A stretch of 64,000 nt of DNA, taken from the NCBI GenBank assembly GCA_016165875.1, contig JABBOT010000001.1, positions 47,904,625-47,968,624 of the forward strand, given 5' to 3'. Origin of the DNA: Acanthopleura granulata (taxonomy: Eukaryota > Mollusca > Polyplacophora > Chitonida > Chitonidae). This document shows positions 12,401 to 27,400 of this stretch, in pieces (position 1 is the stretch's first letter; every line of letters starts with the position of its first letter). A model generated the notes under the pieces. It was not told the origin of the DNA. It saw nothing but the letters and a program-made list of their open reading frames with translations, and did no database searches. Both the position numbers and the translations under genes were made by a program.

Positions 12401-15400
12401 GCTACACCTAGAGAGCAGTGTGACAATGTGACAATCACACACCTGTTTGAAAATGCTACACCTAGAGAGCAGTGTGACAATGTGACAATCACACACCTGT
12501 TTGAAAATGCTACACCTAGAGAGCAGTGTGACAATGTGACAATCACACACCTGTTTGAAAATGCTACGCCTAGAGAGCAGTGTGACAATGTGACAATCAC
12601 ACATCTCTTTGAAAATCCTGCACCTAGAGAGCAGTGTGACAATCACACACCTGTTTGAAAATGCTACACTTAGAGAGCAGTGTGACAATGTGACAGTCAC
12701 ACACCTGTTTGAAAATCAAGGCCTGCTCTAGCCTTGCATAAGTGGTAACTTTTGTAGTTCGATGGGGGCATGTAAAGTGTTAACATGTACATGGTGAGTT
12801 TGACCACATCGGTTGTTTTGTCAAGATCACCAGGTCCTAGCAAACCATGGAAATTTGTCCCCTCAGAGTAAACACCATTACAATTTTATCAGAAAGCCAG
12901 TTCAAGGATTTAATTGCATGTACAAAGTGGATTATAATGGTATTACTGTAGGACATTTGACCAAATGCTTTTTCTCCTCACTGATTAAATAGGAATGATT
13001 AAGTTTTCCTTGTGCACAGTTCTCTATACCCCAACACCCCTGTTGCTGGGCAATAAAGGTTGTAAACTCACTGTGAACACTGAGGACTGAAGGAGGAAAA
13101 ACACTTCCGTTTCACACAGTAGAATGTTGCAAATCATTGGAAAAAGGGTAGTGTATTATGTTTTACAAGAAAACAGTGGTCAAAACAGCTTTGGGCATTG
13201 AGTGACCAGTTGTACAAGAAAAGGCCACCCCTTGTCCCCAATACGGAGTTAGCGTTTGTTTCATGTGTAATAAATGTTATAATATATACACATGTTTCAG
13301 GCTCTGCAGATGGCCAGATCACCCTCCACATACTGGGGTTACTACGAGATGTTCTGGGTACCTTTCCTCATTACAGCTTAAAGTCCGTCTGTGAAACCAT
13401 TCTCCGACTGATGACTCTCAGTAATGTTGTGAGTAAAGTGTTCATCATAGGCCTAACCATTATAACAACAATATAGCTGTAGGCTTTCAAGGATTACTTA
13501 CAATACATTCAGTTGATCTACATATACATTCATATACATATAAGGATTCACCTAATGTCACAGATTGTGCCACAAAAGATGAGTTGCCCTACCACAGATG
13601 ATCACTATTTCTGGCATGAATGATAATTATTCCCCTTGAGGACTGAAGTTTTCTGTGTTCCACCCCCAGATGCTGAAAGCCTGCAGTATGCAACCTCTAC
13701 ACTGGGTGTTTTGTCACAGCTGTGAACACACTGTAGATGATCACAAATTCTCATATGAATAATATTTATTTCTTTCATGTATGAAGACTTCTGTTTCACC
13801 CCCAGATGCTTACTGCTTGTGGTATGCAAGCTCTGCACGGGATGCTTCTGTCACAGCCAAACCCCAAGAGTCTGCCAGCAGAGCTGACAGCACAGATCAT
13901 AACGGTATGTACATCAAAGTCTTCTACAGATATTACATCAGCATTCTTTTCTGGGCTTTCTCTAAAGAACAGAAAATATGCTAGTATCACAGCAATCCAG
14001 GATTTTATCTTAAATACACTTCTGAAGCCAGTCATGTAGTACATCCAAGGCTAACTGTCAACTTCATTCTTCTCTGTGTCATAAGGCTTCATTTCGCCAA
14101 CAGAAGGCACACATGTGTTATCTTGTTATCATTGTTAACTTGGCTTTTTTTCTACCATTGTTTGTCTGTTTGTCCAAATCTTTGTAAATTATTCATCTCT
14201 TGAAAATTTTTAAAAAAGCTTTATAACTGTGTACTTAAGCCTTCAAAAGAACAGTATACAACTTGTGTGATGCTGAACAGTTTTTCCAGGGACATTGAGC
14301 TCACTTAAAATATGATTTTAAAATGTATTTGTTTATGAATGTAAGGCACGCAGGTCTGGCAACTCTAAACTGTTGTCTACCTGTGTTGCAACTGAAGTTT
14401 ATGCTTTAATCATGAAAACTTGCACGCCTTAAAATGGCAGTATTGGTGCCTTCTCAATGACTTGGTTGTGAGTGTATGAAGATAAGTTGTGACTAGGTGT
14501 GATGCATATACCTGGTGACCTTGACAACGCATAATAGAGGCATTCCGAGCTTGAATTCTTTTAGCCGTTAAGGAGAAGTCCTAGTGTACAATGAAGAAAA
14601 TTTAGTAGCTAAGTGTTAATGAACTTAAAAAGTTCAGTAAAAGTCGGTAAATTAATGTCAGCAAAAGTTGCCAAAGACTTGACAAGTCACATGATACAAT
14701 AGAACTATTTTTACCTTGAGTGACAAAAGAGCTTGATCTAAAAAACGCACTATCAGGGAATATTGATCCAGCAGACAAATCTCCAGGTATTGTATGCTCA
14801 GGCCATCCCTAAACCTATGTTCGTCGGGCATAACCTGACCGACAATAAGGAAAAATGAAGTAACTCAAAAGTTTTGTTGTTATTTGGATAAACTTGTTTT
14901 TTTTTTTTAAATTCTTTTCTCCATGTTGATTTCTTTAAAATCCCTATTTTTTTCAAGAGCCATAATAAAAAAAAAGAATTACCTACTCATATGGTTCGGT
15001 TATGTTCAACAAATAGTTACCTAAGGATGGCCTCAAATGTGTATGTATGATTTCAGGCTTTGTATGAGTATGAGCCGAGTGCCGAGGACATACAGCCGAT
15101 GAGGGCATGGCTAGCAGTGATGGAGGAGGCTCACGTGCGCCTGGGTCAACTCCAGAACAAGCTCTGTGTCGGTCATCTGCCCAGACTCGTCAATGCCTGC
15201 ACCACGTGCCTCCTGTCGCAGAAGAAAGATGTCCGCCACACTGCCACACAGGTGCTCAAGGTAATAATCCTGCTCAGCGTTAGAATTCACCAGTTCTCAT
15301 TACAGAATGGAAATGGAGGCTTTTGTGGTTTGTGTATGGAAGTTGAAGAGACTATGAGGCAGATTCTTGGCACAAATTGATCATTGCAGATTGGATCAAA

Positions 15401-18400
15401 TTTTTCCTGTTATTTTGGAATGAGAGAAAATAATTACCATTCAGCAAATATGAGCGTTGTCTGTGCAAGTGTTACCATTCAAAATCGGTAATAAATTATG
15501 CTCAGCTTGTAATGCAGATCAGTTTATAACTTTGCTATCCCTTCGTAACGTCATAAATAGTACAGGTACTGATCTGATATTTTCTTGAGGAAAACTTCGA
15601 TTTCATTACCTAATGTTGATTTTTTGCCAGAAATCACCAATAGAGCATCTTTTTCAAACAATGAGTGGCTGCAGCTATCAGGCTCAAAGGGTTAGCACAG
15701 CTTCTTGTTAGATCTGCTACATTCTGGTTTAGGAGTTGTGAGATTTGACAATGACCAGTACTTTAATAGAATAACAATGATTTACATAATAATGGCTGGG
15801 GGAACTATTACTGAGGATTGGCTACTGATTTAGTTCCCTCAAACTCACAGCACAGAATTAAGTCTGAAATTGAATGTAAAATAGAGTGTAAGTGTCAGTG
15901 ATAGATCTACAGAGAACTATCAGTTGGTAATCTAATAATGTGTGAGAATATAAAACCCACCAGTGAGAAAACGTAATTGTGTGTTGCAGAGTGTGTTATC
16001 CAAATGCCTGGCCCCAGCAGCAGACAGCCAGGGTCCCCTGGGTGTTTCAGACTTGAGTCAGCCGTGTCTCATCAAGATACAGACAGCCCTGGAAAAGGGA
16101 CTAGGGTATCAATACCATGCTGCCTGGGGTGAAGTGCTCCAGGTCTTCTCTGTGTGGTACACAGTGAGTATAATGTCAATCCGTATATCCTCACTGGTGT
16201 TCATTAAAAATACTGTAATTGAATGAAAATTTGCTCTGGAAAGTGAATCTTTAGAGGCAAATTTGCATCATAAAATATTGGTTTTGGTACTGAAACTTTT
16301 TCCAGTAGAACATCATCCTACCTTCCAACCTCAAAACACCTTTTATAAAATCAATAGAAAATTAAAAAATTGAAAAATTAAAAAGGGAAGAGTTTGTCTG
16401 ACGTGATGTACCTGGATCGGGCTGGCAGTGTGTGGGTCCAGTGCGTCGGTCCAGTGCGTCGGTCCAGTGTGTGGGTCCAGTGTGTGGGTCCAGTGCGTCG
16501 GTCCAGTGTGTCGGTCCAGTGTGTCGGTCAGTGTGTCGTGTCGGTCCAGTGTGTCGGTCCAGTGCGTCGGTCCAGTGTGTCGGTCCAGTGTGTCGGTCCA
16601 GTGTCGGTCCAGTGTGTCGGTCCAGTGTGTCAGTCCAGTGTGTCGTGTCGGTCCAGTGTGTCGGTCAGTGTGTCGTGTCGGTCCAGTGTGTCGGTCCAGT
16701 GTGTCGGTCCAGTGTGTCGGTCAGTGTGTCGGTCCAGTGTGTCGGTCCTGTCGGTCCAGTGTGTCGGTCCAGTGTGTCGGTCCAGTGCGTCGGTCCAGTG
16801 CGTCGGTCCAGTCCAGTGTGTCGGTCCAGTGTGTCGGTCCAGTGTGTCGGTCCAGTGTCGGTCCAGTGTGTCGGTCCAGTGCGTCGGTCCAGTGTGTCGG
16901 TCCAGTGTGTCGGTCCAGTGTGTCGGTCCAGTGTGTCTGTCCAGTTGTCAGTTGATATATTTGATGCATTGTAGCAACTATTCTCTTCATCTGGATTCTA
17001 GAATTTTATTCAATTTTTAAAACATTATTAGTGCTTGTGTAAAGGAAAAGGGGGGGGAGGTAAAGTTTTTCTTCAAAAACAATTATTATGGTAAGTGAAA
17101 ACAACAGAGAACTTTGGAACAGTCTTTGTTTTTTTTACATGATGGTGATATGATAAGGTAGGTTTTGATAATCATTGTTTGATTTTGTGTTTCATTTTTA
17201 CCTGTTTGAAAGGCCTGGACCACTCAGTATATATGTTTGTGTTATTCTTCATATATTCCCCAGCAACTACAATTGATGGAGGGGAAGGGTGACATACATG
17301 TATGTGTTCTTCAAGTGCATCATTTCATGTATTATTGCTTTCTTTCAGGCACTTGGTAAACAGTGCTGGAAAATTATGACAAAGGTTTGTAAAATGTTGA
17401 TCATAATGAAAACTAATCATTTGACAAAGTAACAAAGTTGACTTTGGAATTTTTCAGACTAAAAGTGTGAACACTCATCACTTTAAAATTGTCTATTCAC
17501 ACGTCAAGGTATTTTGAATAAACAATGGAAGTATGTCTTATCAGGGTGACAGATGACTTTATGTAAAAAAAATTGGCACACATGCATCAGTTAATGTTGG
17601 GACGTCATGGTTAGGTTAATTATTTTAATAGGCTGTAACTGTCAAATTGCAGAGGTCTTGTAAACATACCTTGTATATCTGTTTACATCTGTTTACAGAG
17701 CTTACAGACAATGGCTGACTTGAGGGAGAGTTTTAAGTTTCCTCACATGGCTGAGGTCGACATGGCAGTGGGGTGTGCTGTGAGAAGTATGGGACCCAAG
17801 ATGGTGCTGGAGATAATCCCCCTCAATATCACAGGCGACAGGTAAACTGGTTAGCAGACAAGACCAACAGGTTGTCACTGGGGTTCTGTTGTTGATTCAT
17901 CCTTTGTGTTTGCCGATTGTCATGGGGTCATATGATAGATAGTATTATGGTTCATCCGTCTGTTCATTTGTTAATTTATTGCTGTGAACACTTTAATGAA
18001 CAGCTTCACTAAGATCTTTTTTAACACCCAGAGTCAGGTGAACCATTGACCCAAAAGCCTATCACAAATGAATTCAAACAGCAAAAAAAACCAACAGTTA
18101 TGCCCTATTGTTTTTTTTTTGTTGTTTCTGTGTGGTTTTTTTTATTGATTTTTCATGTTGTTAATGTTATATCTACAGAGCAGCTTGACTTAGAGCTTTT
18201 AACCCTCAAGTGGTCCTTAGCCCAAAAGCCAATTAGGAAATGGATCCTGACATGTGTATTTAGAAATTTCAAAAACTTGTTTTCAAATTGAATTATTAAG
18301 ATAGGAGTGAACATTTAAAATAAAGATGACTTTTGTTTATTATGTTGGTATTTGGATGTTGCATCACAAGGTGCTAATGTGTTAAAGTTCAGCATTAATC

Positions 18401-21400
18401 AGAAAAATTTATAGGTAAATTTAGGTTAAAGCAACAGTCAAATAAATAAACAGATTTTATACTTTAAGCTATGGTGGACCTAATTAATTTGTTAACAGCC
18501 TGAGAATTGTTAATTTGTGTAAGTTACATATCAGTCAAGTGGAATCCATTCATTTGATAATACATTTACATGTGACTTGAATTCTCTAGTCATATGAGAA
18601 GTGGAGAAGCAAGTTTTGTTTCAATTCTCACACCCCAGAAATCTGATTTTAAAACGGAATAGATAAGTGTATTCCAGGAGAAAAATCTAAGGGAAATAGT
18701 TAAGTTTTACAAAGTACATGTATTGATGTGTTAACCTGGCACTTGATGCAGAATGTCGGTTGCTGTGGGAATTGTTAAGTGCAGTACATTGTAATAGATC
18801 ATGTTAACATGCTCTTTTCTTTTCTTTTACAGTGACAATACCAACTTTCCAAGGAGTTGGCTCTTACCAGTCCTACATGAAAACATCCAAAACACCGAAC
18901 TGGACTACTTCACATCCTATTTCCTGCCATTGGCGGCTAAACTCAGGACAAAAGGTAGGGAAGAATGGAAATGTTGCGAAATTTATGCAGCCTTTCTCCA
19001 CCTGCTTATAGCATCCTGAGGCTCGTCTCCATTTTAATAATTAAATGGTATTTCTGATGGGTTAAGGGACATAAGTAGCTGAAGTAGCATTTAAGAGCCA
19101 CTGGCCCCTGGAACATGTATGTACAGGGTAGGAGAAAGATGTTGGAGGTAACTCACAGTCTGCTTGGAAGTTTACATGTATATTTTACTAAGACGTTACC
19201 CTTTCCCAAGAAACAGTTGAACTGACACAGCGCTCTAGATAACTGTTATTGTGATTGTCCGTGTAGTTTATCGCTAGCATCAGCTTAATTTCTCTAATTC
19301 CTGATTCAGTGAAGTGTTGTTTGCGTGTTTAGAACTGAGGTTAAGTGATTAAGTGAAGTGTTGTTTGTGTGTCTACAGCTGAGAAATTCCGGAGAACTGG
19401 TCACAGTATCCAGGCAAAGTCATATGAAACTCTCCAGTCACAGATCTGGTCTTTACTGCCCCAGTTCTGTAACAAGCCCACAGATCTACCAACAGTAGGT
19501 TGTACCAGTGTTGGTCAAAGTCATTCCTGAATATATAATATATAACATGATATACAATTATAAGCAATTCTTCTGATTCACTTTATTGAAAAAGTATAGA
19601 TAATTTGATCATTAGATGGTCTAACCATGGGAGAAAAGAGAAACTTCTTGTAACTGTTAGCATTACATGTATGTTAGCTAAAAAGTATTACATGTATGTT
19701 AGCTAAATAGGGCAGGTCAGATGTCCCAAAATTTAAGTATTGGGGTAGTATGGTAATTTGTGTTTCACTCCATACTCAAGAATATTTCCCCTATACGACT
19801 CTGAAGTCGCTGGTTCAAACCATACAGATACCTCAGCCAGTTTTCAGTACTAGAATAGGTGCTACATGCATATTCATGTATCTTGATCTCAAATGATGAT
19901 AATACTGATACATGCAATTGTTATTTTGGCCATAGCATTTGACAATACTTCAGCCCAAACACTTGCACTTTTAGGCATTTCCAGGTTTGGCAAAGATACT
20001 TGGAACAGCTTTGAATGAGAGAGAAGACCTGAGGGCAGACATCATGTTATCACTACGCAAACTCATCCTGAAGAATCTAGAGCAAGGTATTATACTGGTT
20101 GGGGTCACAGTCAGGTGAGGCTGGGGCTGATTGGTAAAAGTGGACTAAAGTTCTGGATTGGAAACCAGAGGTTGTACTTATAGTCCCGTTACATGTGCAT
20201 GAGGGTGATGTCATGTAGCAGAACAGTTGCTTACATCATAAAAATGTTGTTTGTATGAAAACGATCTACCCAGGCTCATTCACACCCTTTTTTTTAATGA
20301 ATGATTATGCGGAAATAATTTTTATTGACTGCTGGGATATCTCGACAACAGTTTTCACTTAGTCAACTGAACAGCTACGTCATTTTCTGTTCTTGTGATA
20401 AGAAGTCTGTGGATAAAGCAGAACGCCAAGTTACGTGAAAGATGAAATCACTATTGTTTTCACGACCGTGACTTCTATGAGCGAGCATTGTTGAAGAAGA
20501 GTTCTTCAAGCAACCAACCAGTTATATCCATTAGTGCATTAGACATGTGCATATAACAAGAGAATGTTAGTTAAGTGTACCAGACATGTACATAAAGGCC
20601 ATACAGATTGGATTCATTCCTGATATGGGGACACTTACTTCCTTTTGTCCTTTGTCAAAGTATAACCTGTAAGAATTGATGTATTTATAATTATTGGATA
20701 ACGACACATCAGCATTGAAAGATTTCCTGCGCAATAGGTGTCCTAAATGAAGGACAATATTATTCTTGTCTAGATTCTTTGATCAGTCTTCAGCATGAAC
20801 AATGGCCACTACAGCTCTTTCCACAAAGGTAGTGGTTTGTAGGACTAAACGTTTTAGAAAAAACATTTTTCCCAGAAGTTAGAAATTTGTAGTGAGTTGA
20901 CGTAAAGATCATTTGGAGAGGTCAGCTTAAGGCTTCGCTCTGTCAAAGTATAACCTGTAAGAATTGATGTATTTATAATTATTGGATAACTACACATTAA
21001 CACTGAAAGATTTCCTGCACATTAGGTGTCCTAAATGAAGGACAATATTATCCTTGTCTAGATTTAAACATTCTGGAATTATATACTTGTAGGTTCAGAA
21101 CATATGATTGATACACACGTACTGTTTAGGGAACATTGGATGACTTGAAGTGAAGATCATACATGTACAACTTACTAGATTTAGATATTTATCAGTTGAC
21201 CTAATGTATGAGTTGATTAGACTTGGCATACTGTGCGACTGGTTATCTTTGTTTTGTGATGGTTTTCAGATGACAGCAAGGCTGTATTGTCCAGGTTTGC
21301 CAAGAATTACTTGCCCATCTTACTTAACTTGTATACCCAAGGGGCTGATCAGTCCAAAGATTTGTCAAAAACATCCGTCTTGGAGACTATCAAAATCTAC

Positions 21401-24400
21401 CTGCAGATTACCAAACCAGAGGTGAGGCCAGACCCAGGCTTAGAAGATACATGAAACACAGGATTTTACCTTCTTAATATTCAGTTTAGGATGTTTCCTA
21501 TACATGTATAGACAGCTCTGTGGCCGAGGGGGTTAGTGTGCCAGTGTGACGTAATGACCCAGGAGCCGCTCATCAATGCGGTCGCTGTGAGCTTAAGTCC
21601 AGCTCATGCTGGCTTCCCCTCAAGCCATACGTGGGAAGGCCTGCCAGTGAATGGTCAGTCTGGAAATTAAGTAGCCTGCTGTAGTCACCTCAACAGTGAT
21701 AGCTCTAAAAATAACTGGAGGTAAAAAGAGCCAAAATGGGGCCTCTCTGGCTCAGTTGGTTAGCGCGCTAGCATGGTGTAATGACCCAGAAGCCTCTCAC
21801 GAGTGTGGTCGCTATGAGTTCAAGTCCTCTCCGGCTGCATGTGGGAAGGTCTGCCAGCAACGTGTGGTTGGTCGTGGGTTTCCCCCAGGCTCTGTCCAGT
21901 TTCCTGCCACCATAAAGCTGGCTGCCTTCGTACAAGTGAAATATTCTTGAGTACAGCGTGAAACACCAATCAAATAAATAAGTAAATAAAAGAATCTGAC
22001 TTAGAGGTGCAAAATTGACATAAGTTTTTTATTTCTATTATTTTTATTTTTACTTTTCATGAATCCTTTGAACACTGCTTTACAATAGAAAAAACCATGA
22101 TGTCTACTGAAAGTTTAAGAATCCACAAAGCTGTTTTTAGTGCTATAAACTTGGCTTACAACAGCATTATCAACTTAACACCACACTTTGGTCTATATTG
22201 GTGATTCAATCATACCATGATTTATCCTTCAAATTTTTGTCCTGTGCAGAATTCTGAAGTTCAAATGTACTGCTGTTGAAATATAATCTTCCAAATGTTA
22301 ATATTTTGAAATTTTGCCTTACAGCTTACAAATAGCCTGCTGGACAAATGTTTGTCACGAATTGAAGGAAGCCCAGACTCTTGGTATGTACATCTAATAA
22401 CTCTATGCACCACTCATCAAGTCTGTTTTATTTTTATTATTATAGGTCCTTTTTTTGTACCCGATCCTCTATATTATATATGACTCACTATGAATCCTCC
22501 AGCAATTGAGTTAATATGACACAAAAGTGGTTTATTGAGCGTTTTCCTGCCCTCAGTTATTAACAAGACTTGGTGGCTCTAAACTATCCACAATGCCCCA
22601 AAATCAAATCACAAACTTGCAAATAGTTGCCTGACAATTTTGAAAAAAACCCTTTGGTGACAGTGGTATGACCCAAGAGACCTGTGTCCAGCATGTATAA
22701 CATGGACAACATGGTCATACCATTTTATATATTGGGGATGTTTTCGAAAATGTCAGGCACCTACAGTGTATTTGCAGGCATGTAATCACTTGCCTTCCTC
22801 CAGTCTTTGAACCTTGCTCTGGCTGAAAATCTGTATCTCATTGATTTGTGGGAATGTTTGTCAGTTATTTGCCAAAGGCCAGTGGTGCGTTCAGGCACAC
22901 TGGTTTCCTCTGCTTTTAATATTGACTGGCATATATGTAAAAAAAACTACTGATTCCAGCACTAAACCCAATCAAATACAGTGTAAGTACATGTGTATCT
23001 TCAAATCCATGACCGAGGTTTGATGATACATTGTATTTCATCGTTTCACTTAAAATTATGTGCATTGCTTTATCTAATTAATATTGTTTTATAGATTTTA
23101 TAAACCAGATTGACCATTGAACTACTCCAGTCAAGGTTCGTCCAAGAAGTAAAACACTAATCATGCCATTAAATTAACAAACAAATTAAAAATATTGTAG
23201 CAACCAGTTGCTGGACCTGTGCATTGCCATGGTTCCATATGCAGATCAGTCCAGGTTAGAGAGCATCTACCAACTTGCCAAGTCTCACGTTGAGGTAAGT
23301 TATCTGCCCCTATCTGTCTCACATTAATATTCAGGGGCTTGGGCCATTTCCACAAAGCCCTTTTCTTATAACTTGGTCACAAAGCTCAGTTTTTAGAACT
23401 GAAAATAGAAAGTGTGACATGTGTCTTCAGATAATGCTGATGAGATGGTCAAAATTTTCATTTTTTTAAAGCACAAAAATATGTTCTGAAATTGTGTTTT
23501 AAATCTTTGCTGAAGTCAGGAATGGCTCTGTGGAATCTGCCCCAGATTCTACAAAGCAGTTTTTGACTGAAAACCTTTAGACTCTGTTTTACAGCTTATT
23601 TGACACTGATTTTGAAATGTGTGTCACTTTTGCTTTGGCATGATAAACATGCACCATCCATATTTTTAAAATTTCAAGAATGTTCAATTTAAGTGAAGTT
23701 TCAAAACCTTTACTTTGGTACAAAATTACTTTGCGGAATCGGCCACTGTGCAGGGCTCGAAACAATCACCTGTTTACCTGCTGCGGCAGGTAATAATTTC
23801 AGTTGGCAAGCTGAAAAGAAAGTCACTTGCTGCTTGCGGCAGGTAGTAAATACGGCTTATGCATGAAAATTCTGCTTGTAGAGCACACAGTGTCATGGTA
23901 AATGTCACAGATGTGAAACATGAAGGGTATCAGTTATAAAATGTAATATTTGAAACATCTACGTGGTTCATGTTTTGTTGTTGTTGCTCTTTTGTATGAG
24001 GTGCTCTGTTGGTGTTGACTGGTAATGTCCGTAGTTTTCCAAAAGTCGCCGCTTCCCTGTATTCTACAAGTATTTATCTCTGTGTCAAATGACCATAATA
24101 ACAAACTGATTCATTTATATTTTAAATATTACAATAATAAGTCCAAAACAGAAGAGTTTTCTTTTAAACCTCAGTACTTCAATAATCCCCAGCAGTGTCC
24201 CTTTTTTGTCTCAGTTCCTGTCTATTAGCATGTAGCCGGGGACCTCCACATGAACCTCTTTTGGCATTTAGAAAAGTACTGTTCGGGCCATTCCAAATTG
24301 AAAAAAAAAAGGTTGGTCAGGTGTATGCAGATAGCCAGTGTTTTTTCCTTCACAACTCCCATCAAACCTTGGGGAGTATGTAATTTGAAAGTCATCAATC

Positions 24401-27400
24401 CCACAATGTCAAGAGAGAGCTTTGGCCATTAGAAAATGTATCCTGTTAGAGATACATTGTTGTCGTGGCGCTTGTGTTTCACCTTTAAACTTCATGCAAC
24501 AGAACATGATCTTGGCTCTCCTCTTACTCATATATAAATGTTGTGCAGACATTGTAAATTAGGTCAAAGTGTGCTGTAAGCTGAGGCTTACCAGAGGGGC
24601 TAGCAATTAACTTAATCAGGAATATACAGTGTATCCATGCTTCTTTTGAGGGTTTTTTGTATGGCACAACCCAAATTCACTTTACAATAAGAACGTTTGA
24701 TCCTTATTATGAAGGAAGAATTCTTTACACCATAATTAAATCAACATTAAGTTGAAGCTGTAACAAATATCTCAGTATTGATTTTATTTTACTATGTTTG
24801 GAAAAAAACTGTCAGATGGACAGGGTTTTGGTTATACTTCTGTGTACTGGCCCCCTCTGTGAAAGATTTGAAAACTGCATAGTATGATTTTTTTTTATTT
24901 GCACTCCATTTCCATGTCAGTCAAATCCTGGGTAACACACTAGATTGAACTGATATTCTTCATTCATTCACTCACAAGTAACCTAAACATGTCATACAAG
25001 AGTTGAGCAATGGAATCAAAGTTAATGATCTATGCTGTCGCTGTGAGTCCCAAGTCCAGCTCATGTTGGCTTCCTCTCCCGCTGTACATGGGAAGGTCCG
25101 CCAGCAGCTTGCAAATGGTCATGGGTTTTCTCTGGGCTCTGGCCGATTTCCTCCCACCATAATACTGGTAGCTGTGGTATAAGTGAAATATTTTTGAGTA
25201 TAGTGTGAAACACCAATCATATAAGTAAATAAATCAAAGCTGTTGATGTGAGTGGTCTGATTATTATTCTGAATGGATACACTGGCCGTGTCTGCATCAA
25301 GATTCTTTGAATGTCATTTGAAATTAAACTATCAGAAACAAACCACTGGCTTTCTATTTTTTGTGTTGTTTATGCCAGACCTGCTTACTTGCATGTTGTT
25401 TGGCTTACATAGTCGACCTACACACAAATGTAATACTATTAAGAAATTAATTCAAAGGAAAAGCACCCAGTTTTAAATTAAAGGACTCCTTAAACCTATT
25501 TAAACCAAATTTGACTAATAACTGATCTAATTATATGAATTTACTACAATTATAAGAATGAAGAGTTTTACTGGTGGCTGGTTGAGATTTTTGGTGACAG
25601 GTAGGAATTATTGAACATTTGAACATTTCTACCCCCTGCTGTGTTGTAATAAAGTATCCCAGTGCTGGGGCTTTAGTTTCTTTGGAAGCGAGTTCTTCAT
25701 GTGATTTGAAAGGGCTAGTGAAAGAATGAAAGAGTAGTGAAATTGTCTGGTGTATGATGACAGCTGAGGCGATTACTAGCACTAATATAACACCTACATA
25801 AATCCATTTGCGCCCAAGGCAAGAAGACACTATGGGAGACGAAAGCTTCAAAGCCTGTATTGCAGATTCATGTTCACATGATAACATAGCAGTTCCGAAA
25901 TTTTGTGCTGATATCAAACTTTAGGATGGCTATTTTGGCCTTTATTGAACTGCATTTGCGAATATGTGTGACCTCTTCTTGAAATTATACACATTGAGCA
26001 GCCATGTCAAGTTGCTGTTTATATGTTTTCCAGGCATGCAGAACTCCCTGTTTCATGAACTCAGCTTACTGGACCACCTAGGTGTCCTAGTGGATAGAGT
26101 AGATATGCGGGATCCGTGCTAGGTTGGGACATACCCATAGTGTTAGCCAGGATGGAAACCTAAGGTGTCTCACCCACAAACTGCTACTAAGGCAGGAAAC
26201 TCTGAGGTTACAAATAATGACACACTCACACCAACTTTATGGAACTTACAAATATAACAAAGTGTTACTAAAATATGTTTGACCATTTGATTTTTTTTTT
26301 ACTCTTCTGACCTATTTAAAACATTTTGAAAGGGTTTTTTTTTCACGAAATTGTGTATGTCCAGAAACAAGGTTTGAAAAGACACATTTAAAAAATGCAT
26401 TTTTTTTTTATACAAATACATACATACCATCTGAAAATTATGTGCACATATTATTTATGTATATTAAAGAAATGTAACTTTGTAACCATATCATGTGACC
26501 TTTACTTAGTCTAAAGCATGCATACCAGCATGAGCAAAAGTGAGTCACTTTCTGTGGATTTTTTTCTTTTGTTTTCTCTAGAGTTGTGGAAGCTTTAAGT
26601 TAGAAAAATTGCATATGATTATATTGAAGTACCAGGTCATTCTGTACCAAAACCTCATCAAAAGCTGTTCATTTTTATAACCAGTAAATTAATCCTCAAA
26701 AACTAAACAACTTTGAACTTCAAATTACATTGTGTATTTATCCTCATCCAGTAGATTTATAGAGATTCTACTACATAGATTTATATTACAACCGTGAAAA
26801 GCATACTAAAATATGCTGTGTTTTTTTTCTCAGTATATGACAAGAATGAATTTTTAGGCATTGTCTCTTGTAAGTCATCTTGCAAGAATGCTAGACATCC
26901 TTTGTGGATTTCCATGAGGTCTAATCACTACATCACGGAGTTGTTGTTGTTTACCAAAGATGAAAGTGAAATGAAAGTACCAAGGGTAAGCTGGAAGTCC
27001 TAAACATTTTAACTTATAGTGCCTTCAACAGGTGGGGGATTAACTAGATATCCTTGATTGTGCATTTTTTTCGAAAATGATTGCTGTGATTGTCCAGGGG
27101 TTGGCCTAGACAGTTGACAGCTGGCCGGCCGATTTCACATTCTGGTAGCACATGGCTGTGCAGCCAGTTCGCTCCTGTGTATGACATTGCTGACGGAATT
27201 ATCTAAACATGTTTTCCACACAAGTAAATTTTATTACAATTCCAACATAATAGCATATGATGATAGATTGTCAAAGCTACCCATCACGGAAGACAGCTTT
27301 TTTAGTGCAGTAAAGTAGAGTGGCCATCTCAGTTCATCTTCAACTGTCTCATATCCTCACAAGCGATGTGCCTGTCTCAACGATGGGAAGACGGGCGGCT

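Noticed and set aside
12263..12700. Long ORFs on both strands with an 18-residue repeat
   Set aside because: 54-bp minisatellite; no splice or start context, and both strands are open alike.
16394..17020. Overlapping 175-208 codon ORFs rich in Ser, Val and Cys
   Set aside because: Three frames are open through a 13-bp array; not a protein.
21738..21830. Possible tRNA gene with A and B boxes
   Set aside because: No cloverleaf closes, and it is the head of a SINE present many times in the window.
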